A DNA stretch of 42,373 bases from Streptococcus sinensis (GCF_000767835.1 NZ_JPEN01000063.1:153-42525); one strand, 5' to 3'; shown: positions 34,536-42,373, counted from the stretch's first letter. The notes: a model not told the origin generated them from the sequence alone. A program made the numbers and translations.

Positions 34536-36348
34536 ATGGTTTAACGTTTCCGGCCTCGGCTTGATCCAACGCTTGTTTAATCGTATTGGCATAGAGAAGT
34601 CCGCCTTCTTTCATTGATTCTGTATCTGAACCATAATGAACATAGTCTGTACCAGCCCAAATCTGCGGATTGTCTATAGCTACTTGATACCAGTCTGCCA
34701 CATGAACAAAATCATACTTCTGGGCAAGCTCTAATTCGTACTGCCGCGTTTTAACCAGAATGCTATTGGAGTCTCCGGCCGTGCGTCCGTCATAAGGAGT
34801 TACCAGAATCAGAGTATGACCTTTTGGCAGGTTCTCAATATACTGGTTTAGCATCTCTTCATAATTGTCAACTGTATTAGTCCCCAAAGCCAATACAACA
34901 TTTTTTAAAAGAAGATGATTAGAAATATCGTTTTGATACACTTCAAATCCCGAATTAAAATTCCGGCTGACGATAGCATCTAATTGAACATTCGGAATCA
35001 CTTGTTGCAGCCATTCACTTGAGCGAAGGGCAACCGAATCCCCAATCATGGTTGTGCCTGCAGCTACATTATAATCTGTGGCTGTTGTTTGATCCACATG
35101 ACTGCGAGTTGCCTGCATTTTCGTATCTGCCTGATTTAAAGCATTGACAATCAGGCTTTCCTCAAAGGCTCCGACAGATGGCGCTGTCACGGTGATAGAA
35201 AACAGAATAAGTGTCAGCGGAATGAAACTGTAGAAGACCGGCTTAGTAATAGATGATAAATCCATCTCGGTTCCCATAATCTTTGGTTGTCGTCCTGCCA
35301 GAGTAGGCTCCAAAATATAGAAAGAGAGAGCTGCAAAGCTGAAACTCAAAATTGTTGTCAACAGCACAGCCCAGCCATTGCTCATCAGCTGGGTAAAGAT
35401 GATGTAAAAAGGCCAGTGGAAGAGATAGACGCCATAACTGGTATCTGCGATAAAGTTGACAAATTCGGGCTCCTTCACATCTGGCAATCTGTCGTGCAAC
35501 ATGCGGGTTGCTGCTATCATGACACAGGCCAGAAGCGTCGAAGCCATAAAACCAAATAAATAGGTCCACAAGCTGTCAAATTTCAAAATGAAACTGAGTA
35601 AGATAAGAATGGCAAAACTTCCGCCCAGAGCAGCTAATACTTGCTTGAGGTTGACAATTTTTTCCAGTTTCTTCATCTGAACGCCAACATTTCCGACTCC
35701 AGAAAAAGTCGCAAGTGCTGTCCCTGCAAAGAAAGGAAAAACATGAGTCAGACTTGAAAAATAAATATTAGAGTAGTTTTTGCTAACGAAAGCTCCAATA
35801 AACATAGAAAAGAAGCTGAGCAGAAAGAGAGCTGCTGAAGCGAGAGAAATCATCCCTCGATACTGAGCGACTGATTTGCTGAGCTTGCTAAGTCCCCAGG
35901 CAGCCAATCCCCATAAAACATAGTAGTGCACTTCTAGCGCCAAACTCCAAGTGTGAATCAGCAAATGCGGTACAAACTGACTTTCATAACTTCCGCCCGA
36001 CAGCATTTCATAAAAATTGGTCACAAAGCCAAGAGCAGCCGCAATCTGAGTACCAATACCTGCTATAAAATCTCGACGAATCAACAAAGTAAAGGGCATG
36101 ATGACCAAAATCATAAACCCTAGGGGAGGAACGATGCGATAAAAGCGCCGTTTCAGAAAGCCCAAAATGTCAATCGTCTTGTTCCGCGCAAACTCATCAA
36201 TCAACAGCGAGGTAATCAAAAATCCTGAAAAAGTGAAAAAGATATCCACTCCAATAAAACCTCCAGGGAAGACACCCTGAAAGTAATGATAGAGTAAAAC
36301 TAAGACCAGTCCAGTAATCCTGACCAGTGAAAACCATCTAATGCGCAT
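34534..36348 (-). CDS. OatA/Adr-like O-acetyltransferase (acyltransferase-3 plus SGNH domain), copy 2
   Basis: A 604-residue paralogue of the protein at 586-2403, with the same two-domain layout. The SGNH residues fall at identical positions: Ser438 (GDSV), Asp568 and His571 (GTDYVH), with block III as GTNTVDN. ATG 36348 follows AAGGGA and overlaps the end of the MORN gene by 11 nt, implying translational coupling. Its place between the MORN protein and adhE matches the conserved streptococcal order, so this is probably the ancestral-position copy. Confidence 0.86.
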   Translation of the reverse strand: MRIRWFSLVRITGLVLVLLYHYFQGVFPGGFIGVDIFFTFSGFLITSLLIDEFARNKTIDILGFLKRRFYRIVPPLGFMILVIMPFTLLIRRDFIAGIGTQIAAALGFVTNFYEMLSGGSYESQFVPHLLIHTWSLALEVHYYVLWGLAAWGLSKLSKSVAQYRGMISLASAALFLLSFFSMFIGAFVSKNYSNIYFSSLTHVFPFFAGTALATFSGVGNVGVQMKKLEKIVNLKQVLAALGGSFAILILLSFILKFDSLWTYLFGFMASTLLACVMIAATRMLHDRLPDVKEPEFVNFIADTSYGVYLFHWPFYIIFTQLMSNGWAVLLTTILSFSFAALSFYILEPTLAGRQPKIMGTEMDLSSITKPVFYSFIPLTLILFSITVTAPSVGAFEESLIVNALNQADTKMQATRSHVDQTTATDYNVAAGTTMIGDSVALRSSEWLQQVIPNVQLDAIVSRNFNSGFEVYQNDISNHLLLKNVVLALGTNTVDNYEEMLNQYIENLPKGHTLILVTPYDGRTAGDSNSILVKTRQYELELAQKYDFVHVADWYQVAIDNPQIWAGTDYVHYGSDTESMKEGGLLYANTIKQALDQAEAGNVKP

Positions 36349-36751
36349 TTTGATAAATCCCTTGCTTGAATGTCCCTTCGTAGATAACATTGCCTTCTGT
36401 CGTTAGTTTGCCTTTGCCATCGGCCTGGCCATTGACAAATTCGCCCTCATATTTCCAACCGGACTGTGAAGTAAAGGTACCCTTGCCGCTGAAAATACCA
36501 TTTTTGAAGTTCCCTGTATAGCTGTCCCCATTTTTGAAAGCAAGAGTGCCTTGGCCGTTCATTTTCCCGTGGACAAGACTGCCTTCGTATTTGATATTTC
36601 CCTGATCCAGCGTCAGTACACCCTTGCTAGGAATATTTGATGTAAAAACTAGAATAGCTGACAGCACGATGACGGTCACTGCGGCTATTTCTAGATTTTG
36701 ACGAGTCAGATAGACCTTGTATTTATCGTAAAATTCTTTTATTTTATCCAT
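36338..36751 (-). CDS. MORN-repeat membrane-anchored protein
   Basis: A 137-residue protein. A single N-terminal membrane helix lies at about residues 22-40. Four MORN repeats start at 55 (YEGSLVHGKMNGQG), 78 (YTGNFKNGIFSGKG), 101 (YEGEFVNGQADGKG) and 124 (YEGTFKQG), spaced exactly 23 residues. MORN repeats form beta-hairpin stacks used in protein or lipid contact. It sits between the phosphatase and the acyltransferase in a compact operon, so a role in positioning the acyltransferase is conceivable. Confidence 0.85.
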   Translation of the reverse strand: MDKIKEFYDKYKVYLTRQNLEIAAVTVIVLSAILVFTSNIPSKGVLTLDQGNIKYEGSLVHGKMNGQGTLAFKNGDSYTGNFKNGIFSGKGTFTSQSGWKYEGEFVNGQADGKGKLTTEGNVIYEGTFKQGIYQNAH

Positions 36752-36754
36752 TTT

Positions 36755-37177
36755 TCACCCATTTAATCGCTCTAGCCAACTGTGGCAACCAGCCAAAATC
36801 AGTTCATAAGTTTCATCGAAATCGCCTGTGTACCAGGGATCCGGTACACCAAATTCGGCAAACTGGTAGATTTTATCCTGAAAATCTGCCGGCGCCATCC
36901 GCCGCAAATCGCGAATGTTGGACTCATCCATGCCGACAATATAGTCAAATTCTGCAAAATCCTGAGCTGAAATCTGCTGAGAAGTTTTTCCTTTATCATA
37001 AGAAATAGCATATTTCTTAAAAATTGCTTGGGTTCCTTGATGAATGGGATTGCCGTGCTCCCAATTAGACGTCGCCCGGCTTTCAATCTGCAGACCATCG
37101 GACAAACTTTTCATTACAAACTCTGCCATCGGACTGCGGCAGATATTTCCCAAACAAACAAATACAATTTTCTTCAT
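36755..37177 (-). CDS. Low-molecular-weight protein-tyrosine phosphatase
   Basis: A 140-residue LMW-PTP. The P-loop CLGNICRS has nucleophile Cys8 and Arg14. The general-acid aspartate is Asp113 in VPDPWYTG, the usual DPY/W loop. Streptococcal homologues dephosphorylate tyrosines of capsule-type kinases or host proteins. No ribosome site; the ATG lies 6 nt after TGA-TATAAT, so the transcript should be leaderless for this first gene. It is followed 3 nt later by the MORN gene. Confidence 0.92.
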   Translation of the reverse strand: MKKIVFVCLGNICRSPMAEFVMKSLSDGLQIESRATSNWEHGNPIHQGTQAIFKKYAISYDKGKTSQQISAQDFAEFDYIVGMDESNIRDLRRMAPADFQDKIYQFAEFGVPDPWYTGDFDETYELILAGCHSWLERLNG

Positions 37178-37183
37178 AAGTCT

Positions 37184-37192
37184 ATTATATCA
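37184..37192 (-). promoter_or_regulatory. Extended -10 of the LMW-PTP operon, predicted leaderless start
   Basis: TGA-TATAAT, then AGACTT, then ATG on the minus strand. Confidence 0.7.
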
Positions 37193-37304
37193 AAATAAAA
37201 AGAAAACTGCGGTTCTTTCTCGATTATTCTGTAACAGCGGCGCCGAGAAATGAAAAACCACCACATTGGGCGGTAAGATACTAAAATTTAAAAAGAATAC
37301 TTGT

Positions 37305-37889
37305 TTAAATCGAGGATTTCTTTTCCTCAGAAGGAAATACAAAACTTAATTGTGGCCATTTATCTTGCCAATTTTTCTTGCTGAGTCTTTGAGCATAGAG
37401 CTTTTTTCGCTCCTCATCCGCCAAAAAATGTGGCGTTGGTCGCACCTGAAATGCTCGAATATCCTCCAAACCATAGGGAGCAAAAAGTTCCAGTTTATCA
37501 TTTGCTATCAAGCGCAGGCCGATGGCCGTACAGCGCTCAGGGTACTGAGTCATAGCATCTTTTGAGCAGCTATAAGGCTGGGTATTGGGACTATGGATGT
37601 GCATATAGACTTGATTTTTCAATTCCCAACGATAATCGGGAAAAGTTTCCCTTAGCTCCATTTCCAACTGCAAGGTTTGTTCATAAGAAATAGTCGGATC
37701 AAAGAAAATCACATCTACATCCGTGTTGGGGTCAAAGCCTGATTTGCCAGACAAGATATTCCAGATAAAATTTCTCACGCATCCAGCGGCTAGCCAAGAA
37801 TCCTGAAGCTGTAGAGTGCGAATAATTTCCAAAATCCTTCGGATGTTCTGATCCTGACTAAGTCTCTCTAAAATTTCCTCGTCTGTCAT
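37305..37889 (-). CDS. Nucleotidyltransferase family protein (DUF925-like)
   Basis: About 194 residues. The N-terminal nucleotidyltransferase fold shows WLAAGCVRNFIWN and the acidic pair in TDVDVIFFD, followed by CTAIGLRL and a late DIRAFQVRPTPHF, the pattern of NTP_transf_6/DUF925 proteins, whose substrates are unknown. The second ATG (37889) is better spaced from GGAGG than the first (37892). It follows the small helical gene at 37917 after a 27-nt gap, so it may be co-transcribed with the accessory block. Confidence 0.8.
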   Translation of the reverse strand: MTDEEILERLSQDQNIRRILEIIRTLQLQDSWLAAGCVRNFIWNILSGKSGFDPNTDVDVIFFDPTISYEQTLQLEMELRETFPDYRWELKNQVYMHIHSPNTQPYSCSKDAMTQYPERCTAIGLRLIANDKLELFAPYGLEDIRAFQVRPTPHFLADEERKKLYAQRLSKKNWQDKWPQLSFVFPSEEKKSSI

Positions 37890-37916
37890 CATTCCTCCAA
37901 ATAAGGCGGGGGGTAT

Positions 37917-38216
37917 CTATCGTTCTCCTACGCTATCATACTTAGCGAGCATATTGGGAACATATGTCTCAAGACTCTTACGAATATTGCCTCGAATAGC
38001 TGTATCCATCTGAGCGTTGATACTCGTGATAGCTACCTTAGTATCTCTAGCTATAACCTTAGCATTTGACTTAAAACTTTCTTTCAGCTGATCACGATCA
38101 GCATTTGCGACTCTGGCTTCTGCTAGAATTCGATTTCTCTCCATCATTCTATACATTTGCCTTAGAGCGTACTCGTACTCTACATCAGTATAATATTCAT
38201 TGATTGGCACTTGCAT
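37917..38216 (-). CDS. Small helical protein, candidate T7SS effector partner
   Basis: A 99-residue, charged, almost wholly helical protein with no signal peptide. It starts 20 nt inside the end of the 130-residue gene. Small helical proteins of this size adjacent to LXG-type or TslA-type effectors act as targeting partners (Lap/TlaA types) for type VII secretion. I cannot assign a named family; the role is inferred from position and composition. Confidence 0.6.
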   Translation of the reverse strand: MQVPINEYYTDVEYEYALRQMYRMMERNRILAEARVANADRDQLKESFKSNAKVIARDTKVAITSINAQMDTAIRGNIRKSLETYVPNMLAKYDSVGER

Positions 38217-38589
38217 AATCTCTCCTCAACTGATTATATTCTTCCTCTAAGTCATTGCGTTTCCGACGAAAAGCTTTCTCCCACTCATCTTCTTCCTCTT
38301 CCAAGTCGGCTCGCTTCCGTTTATAGGCTAATTCCGACTGCCATCGTAAATTTTCTATCTCAGAAAAGCAATCTCTCAAATCACTTGAGGAAGCAGAGAA
38401 TCGTTTCAATGTTTGATACATCTTGTCGGCCTCTTCATCTACGGCTCTGTGTAATCGTTCAGAGCGTTCATCTAACTCCCGAAAACGAGTTTCAAAATTT
38501 TTCTTTTCAAGAAGGTGTTTCTCCTCAAACTCAATCAACTCCTTCTCTTTTCTGTCGACAGTTTCCCAACTTACATTTCTGCCTTCCAT
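38197..38589 (-). CDS. Coiled-coil protein, candidate T7SS effector partner
   Basis: A 130-residue, highly charged protein with long coiled-coil stretches (about 9-60 and 80-125) rich in Glu, Lys and Arg (LEEEEDEWEKAFRRKRNDLE). No membrane segment. Its ATG overlaps by 19 nt the end of the extended effector frame (stop at 38571), and its own end overlaps the next gene. Overlaps in series suggest a tightly coupled effector/partner operon. Confidence 0.65.
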   Translation of the reverse strand: MEGRNVSWETVDRKEKELIEFEEKHLLEKKNFETRFRELDERSERLHRAVDEEADKMYQTLKRFSASSSDLRDCFSEIENLRWQSELAYKRKRADLEEEEDEWEKAFRRKRNDLEEEYNQLRRDYASANQ

Positions 38590-38744
38590 TGCTGAAACTC
38601 CTTAGCTAATTGCGCATCCGTTGTCAATACTTGATCAATAGCAGCCTGTAGCTGACTATCTAGCCGCTCAAAAGCTGCGGCCGAATCCGACATCTGAGCG
38701 TCAGTGTGATTAATCTCAGCTTCAAATGCATCTACATATTGTGC
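38571..38744 (-). pseudogene. In-frame C-terminal continuation of the effector after a TGA stop
   Basis: Directly after the TGA at 38745-38747 the same frame runs 57 more codons, starting AQYVDAFEAEINHTDAQMSD and ending EFQQWKAEM, to TAA at 38571. It is helical and continues the style of the preceding domain. No ribosome site precedes its internal ATG. It is best read as the original C-terminus cut off by a nonsense change. Confidence 0.7.
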
Positions 38745-40232
38745 TCACGTCACACCTTGACTGGCAAAAATCGCTTCCACCTCATCAGCTGACAAAGCTG
38801 TATAGCTACCAAAATCAATCTTAGACCAGAGAGCCCCTATTTCTTCCTTGGCCACTTTAGCCAATGTAGCGACTTCATCTGCTCCAGTCCGCGCAGCGGC
38901 CACCATGTTCGATGACAAGATCTGACCTTGGGCCGCATCCAGATAAATCTCTTCTGAACTGCTGATGCGATTCGAAGCCCACTTGCCCTTCAGCTCTCGA
39001 TAATGGGACATCCCGCGCAAACTGTTGGTATAGGCTCTAAAAACTCCACTAGTCAAAGGTTTGCCACCTTTACCATCAATCACTTGACCTGTTACGGGAT
39101 CAAATACCCAATCATAAATGTTGTGACTATCTCCCTTGTAATCTACCCAATATATCCTAGTTAAATCGCTTTTGAAATTTAAAAGCTCTGGGATATTGCC
39201 ATCGTTATAAACAACAACATTATCATGACGCTTACGATAATCGGCAAACATAGCTGGATTATTTTGAATATATTCTTTTTCTGCTTCTGAAAAATGGGAA
39301 TACAAGAACCATGTGTTGAAAGTAGTAGTTGGAATGTGATATTTAGCGCCAATTTTAAGCATATAGGATCCCTGTGAGTAGCCGGTCAACTGACTAACCT
39401 CATATTTGGGGTTATCCATAATCTCCTTAACAAACTTGTCCGCCACCTCGTACTGGGGTGAAAGAGGTGATAAAGCAGTGAAAACATCACGCGAAAGCGG
39501 ACCAAATTTATTAACCAGACTGTTAGGATCCGTCCCTGCTGCAACAACAGCAACGCTTTTATAATCCGGTTTGCCATTGATAATCGGTGCAACTGCCATA
39601 CCATCAAACCCAGTTTCAGGGTCAGATTTGGTCGCAATGACTTGAAACTCTTGTTTGTCAACTTTGATTTCATTGACTTCCTTCAAAGCATCAAGAGCAG
39701 GATTTGGATCTGGTGAACTGACAACAACTGAGTAACCATTTCTTTTAGCAAAATCTGGAGCAACACTATATACATTTGGGTATTTGTTCAAATAATTTAA
39801 CTCTTTATCAGTGTAAATATATGTCATTTTTTCTCTTTCTTCCCCATTGGAATAATAAACTACAACCTCAGAAACAGTTTCTCCTCTTCTTTTATTTAAA
39901 AATTTATCTTGCTCATTGGTAATAGAGCCATTATAATTTTGTGTCTCCTCTAAAGAATGTCCTATTCTATATTTTATTTCCTGTTTATCTGAAAATCGAA
40001 TATCTACATCACAGGACCAAGATCCAGGTGGATAAGTATAATCAGGATTCGTTATCTTAATCTCCTCAATCCCCTCATAAGAATTCTTTAGTGCCTTGAC
40101 AAGGCTCACTTCATACTCTCGGTTGCGGCGTTCTTCTTCTGTTTTTAATCTAAACATTTGCATACCTCCTAGTATCACTAATGCTATGCCAACTATGGAC
40201 AAGATGAGCCATTTTGAAGTTCGTTTTTTCAT
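38745..40232 (-). CDS. Lipase-like T7SS-type effector fused to an inhibitor-like N-terminus
   Basis: A 495-residue frame made of two parts. Residues 1-135 have a membrane helix (8-26) and match the neighbouring 147-residue protein (EERRNREYEVSLVKALKNSY). From Met136 (MTYIYTDKELNYL) it matches the short frame at 40272-40595. It then continues as an alpha/beta hydrolase with GYSQGS (Ser286) and candidate Asp344 and His370 (GDSHN). A helical tail follows from about 400. Catalytic domain first and helical domain last is the reverse order known for the S. aureus type VII lipase TslA. The frame ends at a TGA after which it stays open for 57 codons. No T7SS core gene is in the window. Confidence 0.65.
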   Translation of the reverse strand: MKKRTSKWLILSIVGIALVILGGMQMFRLKTEEERRNREYEVSLVKALKNSYEGIEEIKITNPDYTYPPGSWSCDVDIRFSDKQEIKYRIGHSLEETQNYNGSITNEQDKFLNKRRGETVSEVVVYYSNGEEREKMTYIYTDKELNYLNKYPNVYSVAPDFAKRNGYSVVVSSPDPNPALDALKEVNEIKVDKQEFQVIATKSDPETGFDGMAVAPIINGKPDYKSVAVVAAGTDPNSLVNKFGPLSRDVFTALSPLSPQYEVADKFVKEIMDNPKYEVSQLTGYSQGSYMLKIGAKYHIPTTTFNTWFLYSHFSEAEKEYIQNNPAMFADYRKRHDNVVVYNDGNIPELLNFKSDLTRIYWVDYKGDSHNIYDWVFDPVTGQVIDGKGGKPLTSGVFRAYTNSLRGMSHYRELKGKWASNRISSSEEIYLDAAQGQILSSNMVAAARTGADEVATLAKVAKEEIGALWSKIDFGSYTALSADEVEAIFASQGVT

Positions 40233-40271
40233 CTGCTTTCTCCTTTATCTTTATTCTACTATAAATTATAA

Positions 40272-40595
40272 CTAATTCACACTAAGATAAAGATATTCTT
40301 TGTTTTTAGGATCCGTCCCTGCTGCAACAACAGCAACGCTTTTATAATCCGGTTTACCATTGACAATCGGCGCAACTGCCATACCATCAAAACCTGTCTT
40401 AGGATCTGCCTTAGTCGCAATAACACGAAATTCCTGACCATCTGAAGTCGTAATGGTGTCGGTTTCGTTATTATTCTTTGGATTAGACGTCGCTAATTTC
40501 TGTTTATTCCGATCTGAAAAGTCTTTATTCACACTGTAGACAGCATAATCCTGATTCAAACCATTCAATTGTTCATCTGTATAATTAAACGACAT
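40272..40595 (-). pseudogene. Truncated effector copy (N-terminal 107 codons)
   Basis: The frame starts MSFNYTDEQLNGLNQDYAVY and shares the segment EFRVIATKADPKTGFDGMAV and following residues with the full effector. It breaks off after AAGTDP with an unrelated tail KNKEYLYLSVN. It lacks the GYSQG nucleophile region, so it cannot be an active lipase. Its ATG overlaps the stop of the inhibitor-like gene by one base (TAATG). It may be an orphan module left by recombination. Confidence 0.65.
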
Positions 40596-41038
40596 TATAC
40601 TTCTCCTCTCTCGCTATTAGAATAGATAACTAATATTTTGGATGAAGTTTTCCCCCTATGACTTTGAAGCCTCTCCCATTGCTGATCAATTTCTTCATCT
40701 GTCTTTCCTTTCATTACCCCTTCATAATTTTCTGAAAATTCTAAGCGATGATTGATTCCATATACGATTTTTTCTCCATCTTTAAATCTTATATCTACAT
40801 CACAAGACCATGATTCTAAAATTTCCGTGAAATTAGGATTCGTTATCTTAACTTCCTCAATCCCCTCATAAGAATTCTTCAGTGCCTTGACAAGGCTTAC
40901 TTCGTACTCCCGATTGCGGCGTTCTTCTTTAAATTTGCCAAGCATACTGAACAGCAATATACCTCCTGATGTGGTGATCGCCAAAAGTAAAACGATGAGC
41001 AGACTTTTACGGTCTTTTGTGAATCTATTTGTTGGCAT
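40595..41038 (-). CDS. Membrane-anchored inhibitor-like protein of the effector locus
   Basis: A 147-residue protein with an N-terminal membrane helix (about 13-32) and an extracytoplasmic domain (WSCDVDIRFKDGEKIVYGINHRLE). It is closely related to residues 1-135 of the effector frame. AAAGGAGG lies before the ATG. Placed directly before an effector frame and duplicated, it fits an immunity protein acting outside the membrane, as expected for a lipase that attacks from outside. No family name recognised. Confidence 0.6.
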   Translation of the reverse strand: MPTNRFTKDRKSLLIVLLLAITTSGGILLFSMLGKFKEERRNREYEVSLVKALKNSYEGIEEVKITNPNFTEILESWSCDVDIRFKDGEKIVYGINHRLEFSENYEGVMKGKTDEEIDQQWERLQSHRGKTSSKILVIYSNSERGEV

Positions 41039-41111
41039 TTTCTATATCCTCCTTTACCCCTATTATATTATAACTCCAAATCAGAATATCATGAAAAGGA
41101 ATGACAGTCCA

Positions 41112-42110
41112 TCATTCCTTCATATATTCATACCCTAAATGCTCATAAGCTTTACGAGTCGCCACGCGCCCAGTCCGAGTCCGCATGACAAAGCCTTTCT
41201 GAATCAGGTAAGGCTCATACATGTCCTCCACCGTTTCACGCTCCTCGGCGATATTGACCGAGAGAGTACCCAGCCCCACTGGACCGCCATCGTAGACCTC
41301 AATCATAGTCTTTAAAATCTTCTGGTCTACGTAGTCTAACCCTTCCTGATCCACGTCCAGCATGGTGAGGGCCTGATCGGTTATCTTATCATCAATCAGA
41401 CCATTCCCCATAATCTGCGCATAGTCCCGCACCCGCTTGAGCAGACGGTTGGCAATCCGCGGTGTCCCTCGGCTGCGCAAGGCCAGTTCCTTAGCAGCCT
41501 CGTGGGTAATATCCATCTCAAAAATCTCTGCCGTCCGCTCGACAATTTCAGTCAAGTCGCCAGCTTCATAATACTCCATGTGACCAGTAATCCCAAAGCG
41601 AGCCCGCAGAGGATTGGACAGCATGCCTGCCCGAGTGGTCGCCCCAATCAGAGTGAAAGGCGGCAAATCCAGATGGACGCTACGGCTGGTCTCGCCTGAG
41701 CCAATCATAATGTCAATGTAAAAATCTTCCATGGCACTGTAAAGCACTTCCTCTACCGCCATTGGCAAGCGATGAATCTCATCTATAAAAAGAACATCAC
41801 CTGGCTCCAAATCATTGAGAATCGCTACCAAGTCGCCAGCCTTTTCAATAACTGGACCTGAAGTCTGTTTGAGATTAACACCTAGTTCATTAGCAATGAC
41901 AAAGGCCATTGTCGTCTTCCCTAGACCCGGGGGACCAAAAAGCAGGGTGTGGTCTAATGCCTCATCCCTCAGCTTAGCTGCTTCAATAAAAATCTTCAGC
42001 TGATCCTTGACCTTGTCTTGGCCGATATATTCTTGTAAATACTGAGGGCGAAGAGTGCGTTCCACCAATTCCTCATCACCCATCAATTCATTATCTAAAA
42101 TTCTACTCAT
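41112..42110 (-). CDS. ruvB: Holliday junction branch-migration helicase RuvB
   Basis: A 332-residue AAA+ motor that drives RuvA-bound Holliday junctions. Walker A is GPPGLGKT, Walker B region LFIDEIHRL, sensor 1 GATTRAGML, arginine finger in NPLRARFG, and the C-terminal winged helix contains [15 protein letters not shown]. The ATG at 42110 ([10 protein letters not shown]) has no ribosome site and lies 6 nt after TGC-TATAAT; upstream in-frame starts would precede the promoter. Confidence 0.97.
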   Translation of the reverse strand: MSRILDNELMGDEELVERTLRPQYLQEYIGQDKVKDQLKIFIEAAKLRDEALDHTLLFGPPGLGKTTMAFVIANELGVNLKQTSGPVIEKAGDLVAILNDLEPGDVLFIDEIHRLPMAVEEVLYSAMEDFYIDIMIGSGETSRSVHLDLPPFTLIGATTRAGMLSNPLRARFGITGHMEYYEAGDLTEIVERTAEIFEMDITHEAAKELALRSRGTPRIANRLLKRVRDYAQIMGNGLIDDKITDQALTMLDVDQEGLDYVDQKILKTMIEVYDGGPVGLGTLSVNIAEERETVEDMYEPYLIQKGFVMRTRTGRVATRKAYEHLGYEYMKE

Positions 42111-42116
42111 AGAACT

Positions 42117-42125
42117 ATTATAGCA
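42117..42125 (-). promoter_or_regulatory. Extended -10 of ruvB, predicted leaderless start
   Basis: TGC-TATAAT, then AGTTCT, then ATG on the minus strand. Confidence 0.7.
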
Positions 42126-42170
42126 GAAAATAGAGCAGAAGAAGCAAATCTGACACGCGTCTGAACACAA

Positions 42171-42200
42171 AAAAAGACCGCCCGATTGGGTGGTCTTTTT
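42171..42200. terminator. Strong bidirectional terminator upstream of ruvB
   Basis: The stem aaaaagaccgccc / gggtggtcttttt (one wobble) has a 4-nt loop. It would stop minus-strand transcription entering from the right before the ruvB promoter. Confidence 0.85.
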
Positions 42201-42312
42201 GGGAGATTATTATGAAAAAGTCTTAGGATTTCTATCAAACAAAGTTAGGAGGTCCTCATTTGATGATATTAGTATAACGCGCTTATCTTAAAATTTGCTT
42301 AAAGAAAAATAC

Positions 42313-42362
42313 GGCTCTATAATTTCTGTAGTGGGTAAATCCACCGCAGGGATTATGGAGCC
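42313..42362. repeat. Long imperfect hairpin at the window edge, possible IS terminus
   Basis: ggctctataatttctgtagt pairs with the downstream region ending ggattatggagcc, about 22 bp with a few mismatches and a short loop. The GGCTCTATAAT start resembles ends of ISL3-type elements of streptococci as I remember them, but no transposase is visible before the window ends. Confidence 0.4.
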
Positions 42363-42373
42363 TATTTTGTTGT

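Overview
The window reads as chromosome of a low-GC Gram-positive coccus of the genus Streptococcus, most like the sanguinis group (probably S. sanguinis or a close relative). The basis is the run ruvB / low-molecular-weight phosphotyrosine phosphatase / MORN protein / OatA-type acyltransferase / adhE, a pneumococcus-like sialic-acid (nan) operon, tgt, polA and thrC, strong AGGAGG ribosome sites, extended TGnTATAAT promoters and a typical streptococcal intergenic repeat. Species is inferred from memory of gene order, not from a search. Nearly all genes are on the minus strand.

Layout. 1-585: intergenic DNA with a 163-bp element bounded by perfect 16-bp inverted repeats. 586-9.8 kb: an OatA/Adr-like acyltransferase, tgt, a DUF975 membrane protein, a P-loop kinase, a CoA-binding protein, polA, a histidine phosphatase and a YcxB-like protein. 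9.9-13.4 kb: HAD phosphatase, MATE exporter, thrC. 13.4-14.1 kb: a gene-free scar in which the first codons of a V-type ATPase A subunit are joined to the last codons of the D subunit, beside a degraded intergenic repeat. 14.1-25.8 kb: a GNAT acetyltransferase, then the sialic-acid region: RpiR regulator, N-acetylmannosamine kinase, N-acetylneuraminate lyase, DUF624 protein, YhcH-like protein, two permeases and a lipoprotein of a sugar ABC importer, an MsmK-type ATPase, NanE epimerase, and a CE7 esterase whose promoter shares an upstream signature with that of nanE.

25.9-31.4 kb is the most novel part. A ComR-like HTH/TPR regulator is followed, in the same direction, by a 15-codon gene (MFKFFSLLSSISWWK) with the size, hydrophobicity and double tryptophan of type II ComS/XIP pheromones. 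Two GACA-n4-TGTC palindromes of the ComR-box type lie between them. Downstream come a 106-codon ORF of unknown kind, three further tiny ORFs (27, 31 and 30 codons, each with a ribosome site; two have no acidic residue), a pair of mutually exclusive hairpins, two ABC-2 permeases, one ABC ATPase, a CPBP-family membrane protease homologue, a small membrane protein and a truncated ABC-exporter fragment. My interpretation is a pheromone-controlled peptide (bacteriocin-like) locus with its own immunity/export genes.

31.6-37.2 kb holds adhE (with predicted Rex and CcpA sites), a second OatA-like paralogue, the MORN protein and the phosphatase. Between the phosphatase and ruvB, 37.3-41.0 kb is an accessory block: a nucleotidyltransferase, two small helical proteins, and a lipase-like protein resembling the reverse-domain type VII secretion effectors. 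The effector frame is fused to an upstream inhibitor-like frame and broken by one in-frame TGA. A second inhibitor-like gene with a truncated effector lies upstream. ruvB closes the block, with a terminator and a hairpin (possibly an IS end) at the right edge.

Four genes (polA, the histidine phosphatase, the tyrosine phosphatase and ruvB) share the arrangement TGn-TATAAT-6 nt-ATG with no ribosome site, which predicts leaderless mRNAs.
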